Below, piece after piece: positions 12,264-23,024 of a stretch of 64,000 nt of DNA. The DNA comes from Pseudomonadota bacterium (GTDB lineage Bacteria; Pseudomonadota; Alphaproteobacteria; Rhizobiales; Beijerinckiaceae), in the NCBI GenBank assembly GCA_023423995.1, contig JAFAEL010000092.1:1-64000 (forward strand). The letters are read 5' to 3'. The stretch's first letter is position 1, and every line of letters begins with the position of its first letter. Both the position numbers and the translations under genes were made by a program. The notes beneath the pieces are model-generated. The model was not told where the DNA came from, did not search any database, and saw only the letters and a program-made list of their open reading frames with translations.

Positions 12264-13232
12264 CTACTCGGCCGCGATGCGGCTCGGTTCGAGGTCGCCC
12301 CTCAGGGCCAGCATAATATCCGCGAACGCGTCGCCCAGATCCTCGGAGAGCTTGGCGAAGCCGGAACTGGGCTCCAGCGTCCGCTCGTCCATGTAGAGAG
12401 CGCGGTTCACCTCGATCTGCAACGCATGGCGCCCGAGCGCCGGCGCGCCGTAATGCTCGGTGATGAAGCCGCCCGCATAGGGCTTGTTGCGAACGACGAC
12501 GTAGCCGCGGTGCCGCAAGGCCGTATCGACGAGATCCGTCAGCAGGGGGGCGCAACTCGTCCCGTACCGGTCCCCGAGGACGATATCCGCACGGGCGAAG
12601 TCTTCCCGGCTGAGACTGGATGAAGGCATCGAGTGGCAGTCGATCAGCAACACCCGCCCGAACAGCTCGACCGTGCTGGCGAGGCGGGCCCGCAACGCCC
12701 GGTGATACGGCTTGTAGAGAAGGTCGATCCGACGCAGCGCCTCCGCGACCGGAAGACGACCGCGATAGATCTCGTGGCCGTCCGCAACGATCCGCGGGAT
12801 GGTCCCGAGCCCGCCGGCCACCCGCATGGAGCGCGCGTTGGCATAGGGCGGCAGCCGCCCCTCGAACATGCGCGGATCGAGCTCGTAGGGCTCGCGGTTC
12901 ACGTCGAGATACGCCCGCGGGAAACGGGCGCTCATGAGCGGCGCGCCGAGACGCACGACGCTTCCGAATAGCCGGTCCACGAGGGCGTCCTCGGATCTCC
13001 GAAGCGCGATCGGGCTGAGCTGCGAGGCGGCCAGGAAGGAGGCCGGATAGACGTCCCCCGCATGCGGCGCGTTGAAGACGAAGGGATAGCGCTGCCGGGT
13101 CGGCTCCGCGATCAGGAAGGGCGGGGCGAACTCAGCGGATGGATCGGTTTCGCTCAAGGATGGGCCTGACGTGGGGGCGCTTCGGGCTGGACCTCGTTGG
13201 CCAATGTGGCCGGCCTGTGTCCCCGAGTCCAC
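12264..13232 (-). CDS. N-formylglutamate amidohydrolase family protein
   Basis: A zinc-dependent deformylase-type amidohydrolase (FGase family) of up to 322 residues. Conserved pieces include YPFVFNAPHAGDVYPASFL, with a metal histidine, the DVNREPYELDPRMFEG segment, LLIDCHSMPSS, and ALQIEVNRALYMDE near the end. In the classical pathway it releases formate from N-formylglutamate in histidine breakdown, but no other hut gene is in the window, so the physiological substrate is open. The start is uncertain: GTG at 13232 gives the longest form, but homology begins only near residue 35 (FLIAEPTRQRYPF). A TTG just upstream of that (LSETD) is an alternative. It is divergent from cpdR. Confidence 0.87.
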   Translation of the reverse strand: MDSGTQAGHIGQRGPARSAPTSGPSLSETDPSAEFAPPFLIAEPTRQRYPFVFNAPHAGDVYPASFLAASQLSPIALRRSEDALVDRLFGSVVRLGAPLMSARFPRAYLDVNREPYELDPRMFEGRLPPYANARSMRVAGGLGTIPRIVADGHEIYRGRLPVAEALRRIDLLYKPYHRALRARLASTVELFGRVLLIDCHSMPSSSLSREDFARADIVLGDRYGTSCAPLLTDLVDTALRHRGYVVVRNKPYAGGFITEHYGAPALGRHALQIEVNRALYMDERTLEPSSGFAKLSEDLGDAFADIMLALRGDLEPSRIAAE

Positions 13233-13290
13233 AAGGTGACATTCGCGTTGCCGCAGGTGCGCCTTCTCGCCTCGGGACAGGCGGTCTTCA

Positions 13291-13319
13291 TTGCAAATTT
13301 ACCATGCCGGTCGTCTAAG
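13291..13319 (+). promoter_or_regulatory. Predicted cpdR promoter
   Basis: TTGCAA (13291-13296), a 17-base spacer and TCTAAG (13314-13319) form a plausible sigma-70-type promoter 43 bases ahead of the cpdR start codon. This is a pattern match by eye only. Confidence 0.4.
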
Positions 13320-13361
13320 GACAGTGTAGAAGCCTTTCCGAGTTAAACGAGTTCGCCGGCG

Positions 13362-13721
13362 ATGAAGATCCTGCTCGCGGAAGACGATCACGATATGCGC
13401 CGCTTCCTGGCCAAAGCGCTGGAGAATGCGGGATTCAGAGTCTCTTCGTTCGACAACGGGCAGTCGGCCTATGATCGGCTGCGCGAAGAGCCGTTCGAGT
13501 TGCTTCTCACCGATATCGTGATGCCGGAGATGGACGGAATCGAGCTCGCGCGGCGTGCGACCGAGCTCGATCCCGACATCAAGGTGATGTTCATCACGGG
13601 CTTCGCGGCGGTTGCCCTGAACCCCGACAACAAGGCGCCGCGCGACGCCAAGATCCTGTCCAAGCCGTTCCATCTCCGCGAACTCGTCAACGAGGTCGAG
13701 AAGATGCTGGCGGCCGCCTGA
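13362..13721 (+). CDS. cpdR: Single-domain response regulator CpdR
   Basis: A stand-alone receiver domain of 119 residues. In Caulobacter and Sinorhizobium, unphosphorylated CpdR brings ClpXP to the cell pole and primes degradation of substrates such as CtrA-pathway proteins; the CckA-ChpT phosphorelay switches it off. The acidic pocket is AEDD (6-9), the phosphoacceptor is Asp51 in LLTDIVMPEMDG, and the conserved lysine is in LSKPFHLRELVNEVEKML. The segment VMFITGFAAVALNPDN is specific to CpdR rather than generic receivers. It has no output domain, as expected. The start is ATG at 13362. Confidence 0.95.
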   Translation: MKILLAEDDHDMRRFLAKALENAGFRVSSFDNGQSAYDRLREEPFELLLTDIVMPEMDGIELARRATELDPDIKVMFITGFAAVALNPDNKAPRDAKILSKPFHLRELVNEVEKMLAAA

Positions 13722-13780
13722 TCGGTACTGCGCCGCCCCGAAGCCGACGATGGCCGGGGCTGTTGGGGCGTTGCCCTGCC

Positions 13781-14941
13781 CTACCGGGATGCGAGTTGGA
13801 ACGCCGCCCCGGAAAATCCTTGCCCGATGATCCGGGCCGATCCGGAGATCAGGGACATCGCCGGCTTGGGCGGCTCGCCGACGCCGTATCCGAGGCTGGC
13901 GAATACGAAGATCGACATGTCGGCCGGCCGGACTGGAACCGCGTCCTGCACCGGCGGGCGAAGACCCGCGACGAGCACCGGCGGCAGCGGCGGAACCGCC
14001 CGCGCGGGAATGACCGTCACCTCGCGACCGGCAAGAGCGAGCGCTTCGGGCCGCGAAACCATCCCGAGGGAAGCCGAGCCGGCCCGGGCGAGCGCCGCAT
14101 AGGTCGGATGCGTGCCGCCATCGGAATAGGTGGTACGGATCGCCGCAACTCCATCCGCGATCAGGGCCTCCGCCTTCCGGCTCTCCTCGCCCAGGCGCGC
14201 CTGGGCCAGCGCCTCCCGCTCGGGGTTCCTCGAAGGGCCGAAGACATATTTGCCGCCCGCGACCGACACGGCCGGTTCCTCGCGCGTCGCCTCGAACCGG
14301 TCATAGCCCTCCTTCAGCATGCGCCAGAAACCGATATGCGGCTCCGTGCGATGGCGGGCGATGTTCTGCGCCGTCATTCGGAAGGGATAGGCCTGGAACT
14401 GGAAAGCCGCCTGGCCACCGGCGAAAGCTTCCCGGGCCAGCGCGAAGATCTCGCTGACCTGCGTGTCCGTCATGGCGTAGCAGCCCATCGACGAGCATGT
14501 GCCGTGCACCATCAGGGCTGACCCGGTCGCGCCCCGGGCGCGGTCATAGGCGTTCGGGAAGCCCGTATCGAAGGAGAGGTAGTAGGAGGAGTTCGGATTC
14601 ATCTGCCGGGGGGTCACGGAGTAGAACCCTTCAGGCGCCTGCCTGTCCCCGACCCGCATCTTGGGTCCGAGTTGGCCTGACCAGCGGCAGATCGGGAAGG
14701 TCTTGAGATGCAGGTAGCGGCCGTCGCGTCCGAGCTTCCAAACTTCGAGCTCGGATTCCTTCTTGAAGACCCGCATGAGGATAGGCGCTGAAGGCGACGT
14801 GCCCTTGGCGGCCATGAGCGCGACCGTGGCTGCCGGAATAGGCGCCAAGTGCTTGGCGGCCTGGGCGAAAGGCGCCGAACACACGAAGGCAATGGCCAGG
14901 ATCCCAGCGTAGAGGATCCCTCGCGTTCCGTTCAGCCCCAT
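13781..14941 (-). CDS. Exported L,D-transpeptidase-like (YafK/YkuD) protein
   Basis: A 386-residue exported protein with a YkuD-type catalytic domain. From the ATG at 14941 it starts with a signal peptide or membrane anchor (GILYAGILAIAFVCSAPFAQA). The catalytic pair lies in MVHGTCSSMGCYAMTD: His146 and Cys154 in this numbering. YafK-like enzymes cut or remodel cross-links between peptidoglycan and attached lipoproteins. The C-terminal 180 residues after AVSVAGGKYVFGPSRNPE have no recognisable domain. A TTG at 14986 would add 15 residues, but the ATG starts right before the signal peptide. The gene stands alone, with convergent cpdR below and the glycine-zipper gene above. Confidence 0.85.
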   Translation of the reverse strand: MGLNGTRGILYAGILAIAFVCSAPFAQAAKHLAPIPAATVALMAAKGTSPSAPILMRVFKKESELEVWKLGRDGRYLHLKTFPICRWSGQLGPKMRVGDRQAPEGFYSVTPRQMNPNSSYYLSFDTGFPNAYDRARGATGSALMVHGTCSSMGCYAMTDTQVSEIFALAREAFAGGQAAFQFQAYPFRMTAQNIARHRTEPHIGFWRMLKEGYDRFEATREEPAVSVAGGKYVFGPSRNPEREALAQARLGEESRKAEALIADGVAAIRTTYSDGGTHPTYAALARAGSASLGMVSRPEALALAGREVTVIPARAVPPLPPVLVAGLRPPVQDAVPVRPADMSIFVFASLGYGVGEPPKPAMSLISGSARIIGQGFSGAAFQLASR

Positions 14942-15083
14942 CCAGCCAGTCGCCCCGAATCGCCTCGCGGTCAGGTTAGAACCCAAGCGTTACCCGCTTG
15001 CGAAGGCCTTTCCATTGAAATGCGGCGGGAATCAGGGCTGTGCCAAGTCGAATGGGTGTTGAGCGGAACTTGCCGCAAGACGA

Positions 15084-15114
15084 GATCCCCCGCCCGACAC
15101 GCGGGCGGGGGATC
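15084..15114 (-). terminator. Probable terminator of the DUF1236 gene
   Basis: A perfect 13-base-pair stem (15084-15096 with 15102-15114) lies 12 bases after the stop of the glycine-zipper protein. On the minus strand it is followed by TCGTCTTGC, which is only moderately T-rich, so it may be a weak intrinsic terminator or an RNA-stabilising hairpin. Confidence 0.6.
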
Positions 15115-15126
15115 CCAGCACAACCG

Positions 15127-15525
15127 TTAGTCGATGATCTGGACCACGCGACGGGTGCCCGGATCCACCAGAACCGCGCGGTTGTTCACGACCGTGTAGC
15201 GGTACTCGGTGCCGAACTCGTCCGGGACCTCGTAATAGGTCACGCCCGAGGCCGGCAGGGTGGCTCCGACGCGAACCTCCTCACGATAGCTGTAGGAGGG
15301 ACGGCCCTCGCGGACGACGTACTGGCGGAAGGCGGGACGACGATCGTCCGCGATGCCGCCGGCAATCGCGCCGACCCCGGCGCCGACGGCCGCACCGACC
15401 GGCCCACCAACGACGGCGCCGGTCACCGCACCGGTCGTTGCGCCGGCCGCCGCGCCGCTCTGGGCGTGGGCTGCGATCGGCGCCAGGACCAGCGCAGCCG
15501 CGAGCAGAGTGTGACGAATTCGCAT
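15127..15525 (-). CDS. Exported glycine-zipper protein with a DUF1236-type C-terminus
   Basis: A 132-residue exported protein. The signal peptide ends near HAQ (about residue 22). It is followed by a glycine zipper of repeated small residues (AAAGATTGAVTGAVVGGPVG and onward) that may insert in or lie along a membrane. The C-terminal half (VTYYEVPDEFGTEYRYTVVNNRAVLVD) matches the short DUF1236 repeat common in Hyphomicrobiales. The function is unknown. The frame is open further upstream, but ATG at 15525 has a good ribosome binding site (CAGGAGGTT) and sits at the signal peptide. Two other glycine-zipper proteins occur near 47-48 kb. Confidence 0.88.
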   Translation of the reverse strand: MRIRHTLLAAALVLAPIAAHAQSGAAAGATTGAVTGAVVGGPVGAAVGAGVGAIAGGIADDRRPAFRQYVVREGRPSYSYREEVRVGATLPASGVTYYEVPDEFGTEYRYTVVNNRAVLVDPGTRRVVQIID

Positions 15526-15697
15526 GAAAACCTCCTGTGATGCGCTGACAATCCGGAGGATTTGGAATGGTTCCCGTTCGATCTGAAGCTGAGTCGATCC
15601 TGAACGCCTGTTCATTCGACTACACTCAAGAAGGCAGAAGATATTCGTGCGCCTGGTTACTTCGTGGCAGTAATCGCAATGGCGGACCGGCGGTCGA

Positions 15698-17518
15698 TCA
15701 ACCCAAAGGCCGCGCGACGTTGTTGAGCCACTCGCGTGTCGGCTGGTCGAGCAGCGGCGCGAGTTCATGCCGGACGCGGGCGTGATACTCGTCCAGCCAC
15801 GCGATCTCCCCTGGGGACATGAGAGCGGTATCCACGAGTCGCCGATCGATCGGAGCCAACGTCAGCGTCTCGAAGCCGAGCATTGGCCGCTCGCCCCCCG
15901 GCACTTCGCGCGGCTCCACCAGGATCAGGTTCTCGATACGGATTCCGTAGGCACCGGTCTTGTAGTAACCGGGCTCGTTGGACAGGATCATTCCCGGCTC
16001 GAGTGGCGTGTGACCTGTCTTCGCGATGCGCTGCGGCCCTTCGTGGACCGACAGGTAGGCGCCGACCCCGTGGCCGGTGCCGTGGTCGAAATCGAGCCCG
16101 ACATCCCAGAGCGGGCGCCGCGCGAAGGGGTCCAGCTGGGCGCCGGAAGAGCCCTTCGGGAAAAGCGCGGTCGCGACCGCGATGTGCCCCTTCAGCACGC
16201 GCGTAAACCGGTCCCGCATCTCGGCCGACGGCTCGCCGACCGCGACGGTGCGGGTGATGTCGGTCGTGCCCTCCTCGTACTGGGCGCCTGAATCGCACAG
16301 GTAGAGTTCGCCCGGCGCGAGGTTCCGGTCCGTGCTGCGGGTAACCCTGTAATGCACGATCGCGCCGTTCGGCCCCGAGCCCGAGATGGTCGGGAAGGAG
16401 ACATCCCGGAGGGCACCGGATTCCGCCCGAAAGGCCTCGAGGGCCTCGGCAGCCTCGATCTCCGAAACGCGGCCGCCCGGCGCCTCGCGCTCGAGCCAGT
16501 GCAGGAAGCGGGTGACAGCAGCGCCATCGCGCAGATGCGCCGTGCGGGTGCCGGCGATCTCAGCGGGATTTTTCACCGCCTTCATCAGCGTGATCGGATC
16601 GGAGCCGTTATCCGGATTGCCGCCCGCCTCGCGAAGCCGCTCGATCAGGGCGGATGCCGCCGTGCCCTGGTCGAACCGGACCGTGGCGCCGGCGGCGCCG
16701 AGCTTCTCGAGGGCCGGGCCAAGCGCGTCCGGGGACGCCAGATCGGCCAGCCCACCGAGCACGTTCCCGGTCTCGTTCGTTAGCTTGCCTGGGTCGAGGA
16801 ACAGCGTCGGCCGACCCTCGGCCGGGATGATGGCGTATCCGAGCGCCAGCGGCGTATGCGCAACGTCCCCGCCCCGCAGGTTGAAAGCCCAGGCGAGGTT
16901 GTGGGGATCGGAGACCAAGAGCGCGTCGACACGCTCCTTGTCCAGTTTCTCCCGCACCCGGGCGAGCTTCGTCGCCGCGGGCTCGCCCGCTAGCTCTGGA
17001 GAACGGACGGTAACCAGCGCCCGAGGCGCCGCGGGGCGGTCCTGCCAGACGACGTCGATCGGGTTGCTGTCGAGCGCCCGGACACACGACCCGGCCTTGG
17101 CGGCCGCCTTCGCCAGCGCCTCGACGCCCTTGGCGGTATGCAGCCAGGGATCGTAGCCGAGCACCTTTCCCTGTCCGATATTCGCCTCGATCCAGGCCTC
17201 CGCACTCGTCTCGGCGAGCGGCACGATCTCGATCAGGCTCGTATCGACCTGCGAGGCGGCCTGCAGCGTGTAGCGGCCATCGACCACCAGCGCCGCCTTG
17301 TCGGCCAGGATCACGGCCGTCCCGGCCGAGCCGGTGAAACCGGTGAGCCAGGAAAGCCGCTCGGCATTGGCCGGCACGTATTCGGATTGGTGCTCGTCCG
17401 CCCGCGGCACGACGAAGCCGTCCAGGCCACGGCGGGCGAGCTCCGCCCGCAACAGCGGGATGCGTTCCGTGCCCTGGGACGGATCGGCGAGGTCATCGAA
17501 GCTCTGGAACTGTGCCAT
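15698..17518 (-). CDS. pepP: Xaa-Pro aminopeptidase (M24B, long form)
   Basis: A metallopeptidase of 606 residues that removes an N-terminal residue preceding proline. Its length and three-domain plan match the long XPNPEP1-like form: two creatinase-like N-terminal domains, then the catalytic pita-bread domain. The metal ligands are visible in order: aspartates in YLCDSGAQYEEGTTDITR, histidine in DFDHGTGHGVGAYLSVHEGP, and glutamates in SNEPGYY and IENLILVE. The start chosen is ATG at 17518, because the longer frame reads into prmA. It is separated by one base from the prmA stop, so the two form an operon. Confidence 0.94.
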   Translation of the reverse strand: MAQFQSFDDLADPSQGTERIPLLRAELARRGLDGFVVPRADEHQSEYVPANAERLSWLTGFTGSAGTAVILADKAALVVDGRYTLQAASQVDTSLIEIVPLAETSAEAWIEANIGQGKVLGYDPWLHTAKGVEALAKAAAKAGSCVRALDSNPIDVVWQDRPAAPRALVTVRSPELAGEPAATKLARVREKLDKERVDALLVSDPHNLAWAFNLRGGDVAHTPLALGYAIIPAEGRPTLFLDPGKLTNETGNVLGGLADLASPDALGPALEKLGAAGATVRFDQGTAASALIERLREAGGNPDNGSDPITLMKAVKNPAEIAGTRTAHLRDGAAVTRFLHWLEREAPGGRVSEIEAAEALEAFRAESGALRDVSFPTISGSGPNGAIVHYRVTRSTDRNLAPGELYLCDSGAQYEEGTTDITRTVAVGEPSAEMRDRFTRVLKGHIAVATALFPKGSSGAQLDPFARRPLWDVGLDFDHGTGHGVGAYLSVHEGPQRIAKTGHTPLEPGMILSNEPGYYKTGAYGIRIENLILVEPREVPGGERPMLGFETLTLAPIDRRLVDTALMSPGEIAWLDEYHARVRHELAPLLDQPTREWLNNVARPLG

Positions 17519-17519
17519 C

Positions 17520-18449
17520 TCACCTGCCGGAGCGTCGGTGCCGCGGGGCCGCGCCGCCGCGGCGGAGGACGAGGGTCGCCCAGCCCTCGAGGACAGAGCG
17601 GGAGCGCAGGTGGATACCCTGCGCCGCATAGGCCGAGAGCACGCCCGGCACATCGCGGACGAGAAGGCCGGACAGGATCAGCGTGCCACCAGGCGCCAGC
17701 ACGCGCGCGATGGCGGGCGCGAGGCGGCGCAGCGGAGCTGCCAGGATGTTGGCGGTCACGAGGTCGAACCGGCCCGGCCGGTCGGCCATCGCATGCCGGA
17801 CGCCCGGCGCGACGTAGAGCGAGAGGTGAGGCGCGATGCCGTTCAGGCGCGCATTCTCGCGGGCCGTCCGGATCGCCTCCGGGTCGATGTCGCCCGCCAC
17901 GACGCGCGTGTGCAGCGCCTTGGCGACCGCGAAGGCGAGGATGCCCGTCCCCGTGCCGACATCCAGCATGGCGCGCGGGCGGCCGCGCTTCAGCTCCGCC
18001 GCAAGCGCCAGCAGGCAGCCGCGGGTCGTGCCGTGGTGCCCGGTGCCGAAGGCGAGCGCCGCCTCGATCTCAATCGCGAGGTCGTTCGGCTGGATGCCGG
18101 CGCGGTCATGCGACCCGTGGACCAGGAAGCGCCACGCCCGCACGGGCTTCAGGCCCTCCAGCGAGGCCTTCACCCAGTCCTTGCGGCCGAGCGTGTCGAA
18201 CGTGGCGTCATCGACGGCATCGCCGACGACCGGCCGCGCGAGCTCCCGGATCGCATCCTCGTCGGGCGGATGGGAAAAATAGGCTTCCAGCAGCCAGGTC
18301 TTCCCGTCTTCCGACTCGAAGCTCGCGACGGCCGACTCGGCCGGGTCGAAAACCTCGCCCAGAAGTTCGGTGAGCGCCTTTGCGCGGCGCTCGTCCGTGC
18401 GCAGGCGCATGAGGCGGGTCGGCTGGTGCGGGGGAAGGCCCTCGAGCAT
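17520..18449 (-). CDS. prmA: Ribosomal protein L11 methyltransferase
   Basis: Trimethylates several amino groups of ribosomal protein L11 using S-adenosylmethionine. The protein is 309 residues from the ATG at 18449. The N-terminal substrate-recruiting domain covers about residues 1-110, and the linker and fold motifs follow: EAALAFGTGHHGTT, then motif I LDVGTGTGILAFAVAK, then GDIDPEAIRTARENA, then the post-I segment DLVTANILAAPL with the NIL(A) motif characteristic of PrmA. A longer frame to 18494 exists without support. It is first in an operon with pepP and divergent from infA (about 205 bases between the starts). Confidence 0.94.
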   Translation of the reverse strand: MLEGLPPHQPTRLMRLRTDERRAKALTELLGEVFDPAESAVASFESEDGKTWLLEAYFSHPPDEDAIRELARPVVGDAVDDATFDTLGRKDWVKASLEGLKPVRAWRFLVHGSHDRAGIQPNDLAIEIEAALAFGTGHHGTTRGCLLALAAELKRGRPRAMLDVGTGTGILAFAVAKALHTRVVAGDIDPEAIRTARENARLNGIAPHLSLYVAPGVRHAMADRPGRFDLVTANILAAPLRRLAPAIARVLAPGGTLILSGLLVRDVPGVLSAYAAQGIHLRSRSVLEGWATLVLRRGGAAPRHRRSGR

Positions 18450-18654
18450 GCTCCGGCGCTTAGCACCCGGCCGCCCGGACGGCCAGACGAGCATGGCCGT
18501 CGCGCTTGCGAAATGGGGCCGGGATCACCACGTCCGTCCGATCTCGGCCGCTTTGCCGCGAATTGCGGCATAAACACGTTCCGAAATGGCGCGTTCTCGT
18601 TTAAGAGCGCAGCCTAGCGCGTCGCGGCGGACCGCAGTCAGGACAAGGTACCTT

Positions 18655-18930
18655 ATGGCGAAAGAGGAACTGATCCAGTTCGAAGGCCTCGTGCTCGAGG
18701 CGTTGCCGGATACGCGATTCCGCGTCCAGCTGGACAGCGGACACGAGATCATTGCCTATACGGCCGGCAAGATGAAGAAGAACCGGATCAAGACGCTCGC
18801 CGGCGACCGCGTGACTGTCGAGATGTCGCCATACGACCTCGAAAAGGGCCGCCTCATCTTCCGCCACAAGGACGAGCGTGGTCCTCTCGGCCCCCGTCCC
18901 GGCCAGCGTCCCCAGTTCCGCCGCCGCTGA
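18655..18930 (+). CDS. infA: Translation initiation factor IF-1
   Basis: An S1/OB-fold protein that binds the A site of the 30S subunit during initiation. The core [20 protein letters not shown] to [15 protein letters not shown] is the typical 70-residue factor. This copy is 91 residues, with a basic tail rich in Pro, Gly and Arg ([16 protein letters not shown]) beyond the usual end. The start is ATG at 18655, preceded by GGACAAGG; the frame is open upstream, but the family always starts at this MAKEE. The tail may mean this is a paralogue beside a standard 72-residue copy elsewhere, but that cannot be seen here. Confidence 0.95.
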   Translation: MAKEELIQFEGLVLEALPDTRFRVQLDSGHEIIAYTAGKMKKNRIKTLAGDRVTVEMSPYDLEKGRLIFRHKDERGPLGPRPGQRPQFRRR

Positions 18931-19016
18931 GCCGATAGGTCGCGCCCGGCGCGGCCTCTCTCCATCTTCTCCGCCCTGACGAGCGCGTTCATGTCCGTTC
19001 CCGGCAGGGCGGAGTG

Positions 19017-20405
19017 ATGAACGCGCCACCCGACCAGCAAAGACCACGTCCTCGGCCCGTGCGGATCGTGCCACCGCGCGATCCGCTGCCCGCTTTCCGA
19101 TTGCTGCGCACGGTCGTCCGCAATCCGATCGAGGTGTGGCCGCAGGCCGTCTACGAGCAGCCGATCTATCGGCGGCGGCTGCTCAATCGCGACATCGTCT
19201 TCGTCATGGATCCGGAGCTCATCCGGACGGTGCTGGTCGACGAGGCGTCAAAATTCACCAAGTCGGACGCGATGCTCCGATCGCTTCAGCCTGCGCTCGG
19301 CGAAGGGTTGCTGACGGCCGACGGCGAGCGGTGGCGATGGCAGCGTCGCGCCGCGGCGCCGATCTTCCGGCACGAGCGCCTCACGGGCTTCCTCCCTGAG
19401 ATGATCGCAGCCGCGGACCGGCGGCGAGATTCGCTGCTTGCGGGCGCCAAGGCGGGCGGCACGGTCGATATCGCGCACGAGATGATGCGGACGACCTTCG
19501 ACATCATCGTCGAGACGATGCTGTCGGGGCGGGCCGGCATCGATGCCGACCGGGTTGAGCGCGGCATCACGGAATACCTCGAATCCACGAGTTGGACCGT
19601 CGCGCTTGCGCTCCTGCGCGCGCCGCGCTGGGTGCCCTACCCCGGACAGAGGCGCGCGGAGCGGGCGCGCGACTACCTGCGCGGGGAGGTGCTCCGGATC
19701 GTCGCTGAGCGACGGGCCTCGGCAGAAAAGCGGCCGGACCTGATCGGTCAGCTGCTCCAGGCGCGCGATCCGGAGACCGGGCGCGCAATGAGCGACCAGG
19801 ACCTCGCCGACAACCTCCTGACCTTCATCACGGCCGGGCACGAAACGACCGCGCTTGCGCTCACCTGGACGTTCTACCTCCTCGATCTCCATCCCGAGAT
19901 CACCGATCATGTGCTCGCCGAGATAGCGGACGTGACGGGCGGAAACGCCCTTCAGCCGGAGCATGTCGAGAACCTCGCCTATACGCGCCAGGTGCTCCAG
20001 GAGGCGATGCGGCTCTATCCGCCAGCCCCGATCATGGTGCGCGAAGCGCAAGAGGACGTGCTGGTCGGCGACGAGCGGGTTTCGGCGGGAACCTCGGTCT
20101 ACGTCCCGGTCTATGCGATCCACCGGCATGCGCGCCTTTGGGAGGATCCGGACCGCTTCGATCCCGATCGCTTCGACCCTGTCGCCGTGAAGGCGCGCCA
20201 CCGCTACGCGTACCTGCCCTTCGGCGCGGGACCGCGCATCTGCATCGGGATGAGCTTTGCATTGCTGAAGGCCGTCGCCGTCCTGGCCGTCCTGCTTCCG
20301 ACTATTCGCCTGTCCCGGACCAGCGAGAGCGGCCCCGACCTGAAGCTCCGCATCACGCTGCGTCCCGGCGGCGGACTGCCGATGCGCGTGGAGCGCCGGC
20401 CCTGA
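19017..20405 (+). CDS. Cytochrome P450
   Basis: A soluble bacterial P450 monooxygenase of 462 residues. The I-helix oxygen-binding motif is TAGHETTALALTW. The K-helix ExxR is EAMR (in QVLQEAMRLYPPAP), and the haem loop is FGAGPRICIGMSFAL with axial Cys409. The pattern and length resemble the CYP groups that hydroxylate fatty acids or terpenes, but the substrate cannot be predicted. No ferredoxin or reductase gene is adjacent, so it must use partners encoded elsewhere. The start may be GTG at 19014 or ATG at 19017; ATG is chosen. The gene lies 86 bases after infA. Confidence 0.93.
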   Translation: MNAPPDQQRPRPRPVRIVPPRDPLPAFRLLRTVVRNPIEVWPQAVYEQPIYRRRLLNRDIVFVMDPELIRTVLVDEASKFTKSDAMLRSLQPALGEGLLTADGERWRWQRRAAAPIFRHERLTGFLPEMIAAADRRRDSLLAGAKAGGTVDIAHEMMRTTFDIIVETMLSGRAGIDADRVERGITEYLESTSWTVALALLRAPRWVPYPGQRRAERARDYLRGEVLRIVAERRASAEKRPDLIGQLLQARDPETGRAMSDQDLADNLLTFITAGHETTALALTWTFYLLDLHPEITDHVLAEIADVTGGNALQPEHVENLAYTRQVLQEAMRLYPPAPIMVREAQEDVLVGDERVSAGTSVYVPVYAIHRHARLWEDPDRFDPDRFDPVAVKARHRYAYLPFGAGPRICIGMSFALLKAVAVLAVLLPTIRLSRTSESGPDLKLRITLRPGGGLPMRVERRP

Positions 20406-20430
20406 TCCCCAAGGGCCTCGCGGCCGCCCC

Positions 20431-20894
20431 TCAGTTCCGGGGCGCGATGTCGAAGTGGAGGACGTCCTCCCGGATGCCGAGCTTCGTGTAGAGCGCGATG
20501 GCCGGATCGTCCCCGTGATCCGCCTGGACGAAGACCACCCAGGCGCCCCGCTCGGCCGCGATCCCCTGCAGATGCCCGATCAGCGCAGTGGCGATCCCCT
20601 TCCGCCGGTGCGCCGAGCTCACAGCGAGGTCGTAGAGATAGATCTCGCGCCGTGCCTGTTCGAGCTTGTCGAACTCGTAGGCCACCAATCCGCCGAGTAC
20701 CGTCTCGCCTGCCGACGCGAGGAGCACGATCACGTGCTCCCTCCCGAGCAGGCCGGCAAGGTAGGCGTCGGTAGGAGGCTTGCCGTCGTAGGTCGCTGAA
20801 TCCTCGAAGGCTTCACCGAACAAGGCGTTCAGCCGGCGCGCGGCCTCAAGGTCGCCGGGGCCAAGTCGTCGGACGGTCGCTGGATCCGACGACA

Positions 20895-20895
<1 letters not shown>
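20431..20895 (-). CDS. AAC(3)-I-like GNAT acetyltransferase
   Basis: A 154-residue GNAT acetyltransferase that closely resembles the AAC(3)-I aminoglycoside 3-N-acetyltransferases. Shared hallmarks are LFGEAFEDSATY near the start, FDKLEQARREIYLYDLAV, the acetyl-CoA loop HRRKGIATALI, and the C-terminal block VQADHGDDPAIALYTKLGIRE. The family resemblance is judged from memory of AAC(3)-Ia and is unusually strong for a chromosomal GNAT. The GTG start at 20895 shares a base with the TAG stop of ligA, so it is probably translated by coupling. Whether it acetylates gentamicin or sisomicin, or has another role, is open. Confidence 0.85.
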
Positions 20896-23024
<2,129 letters not shown>

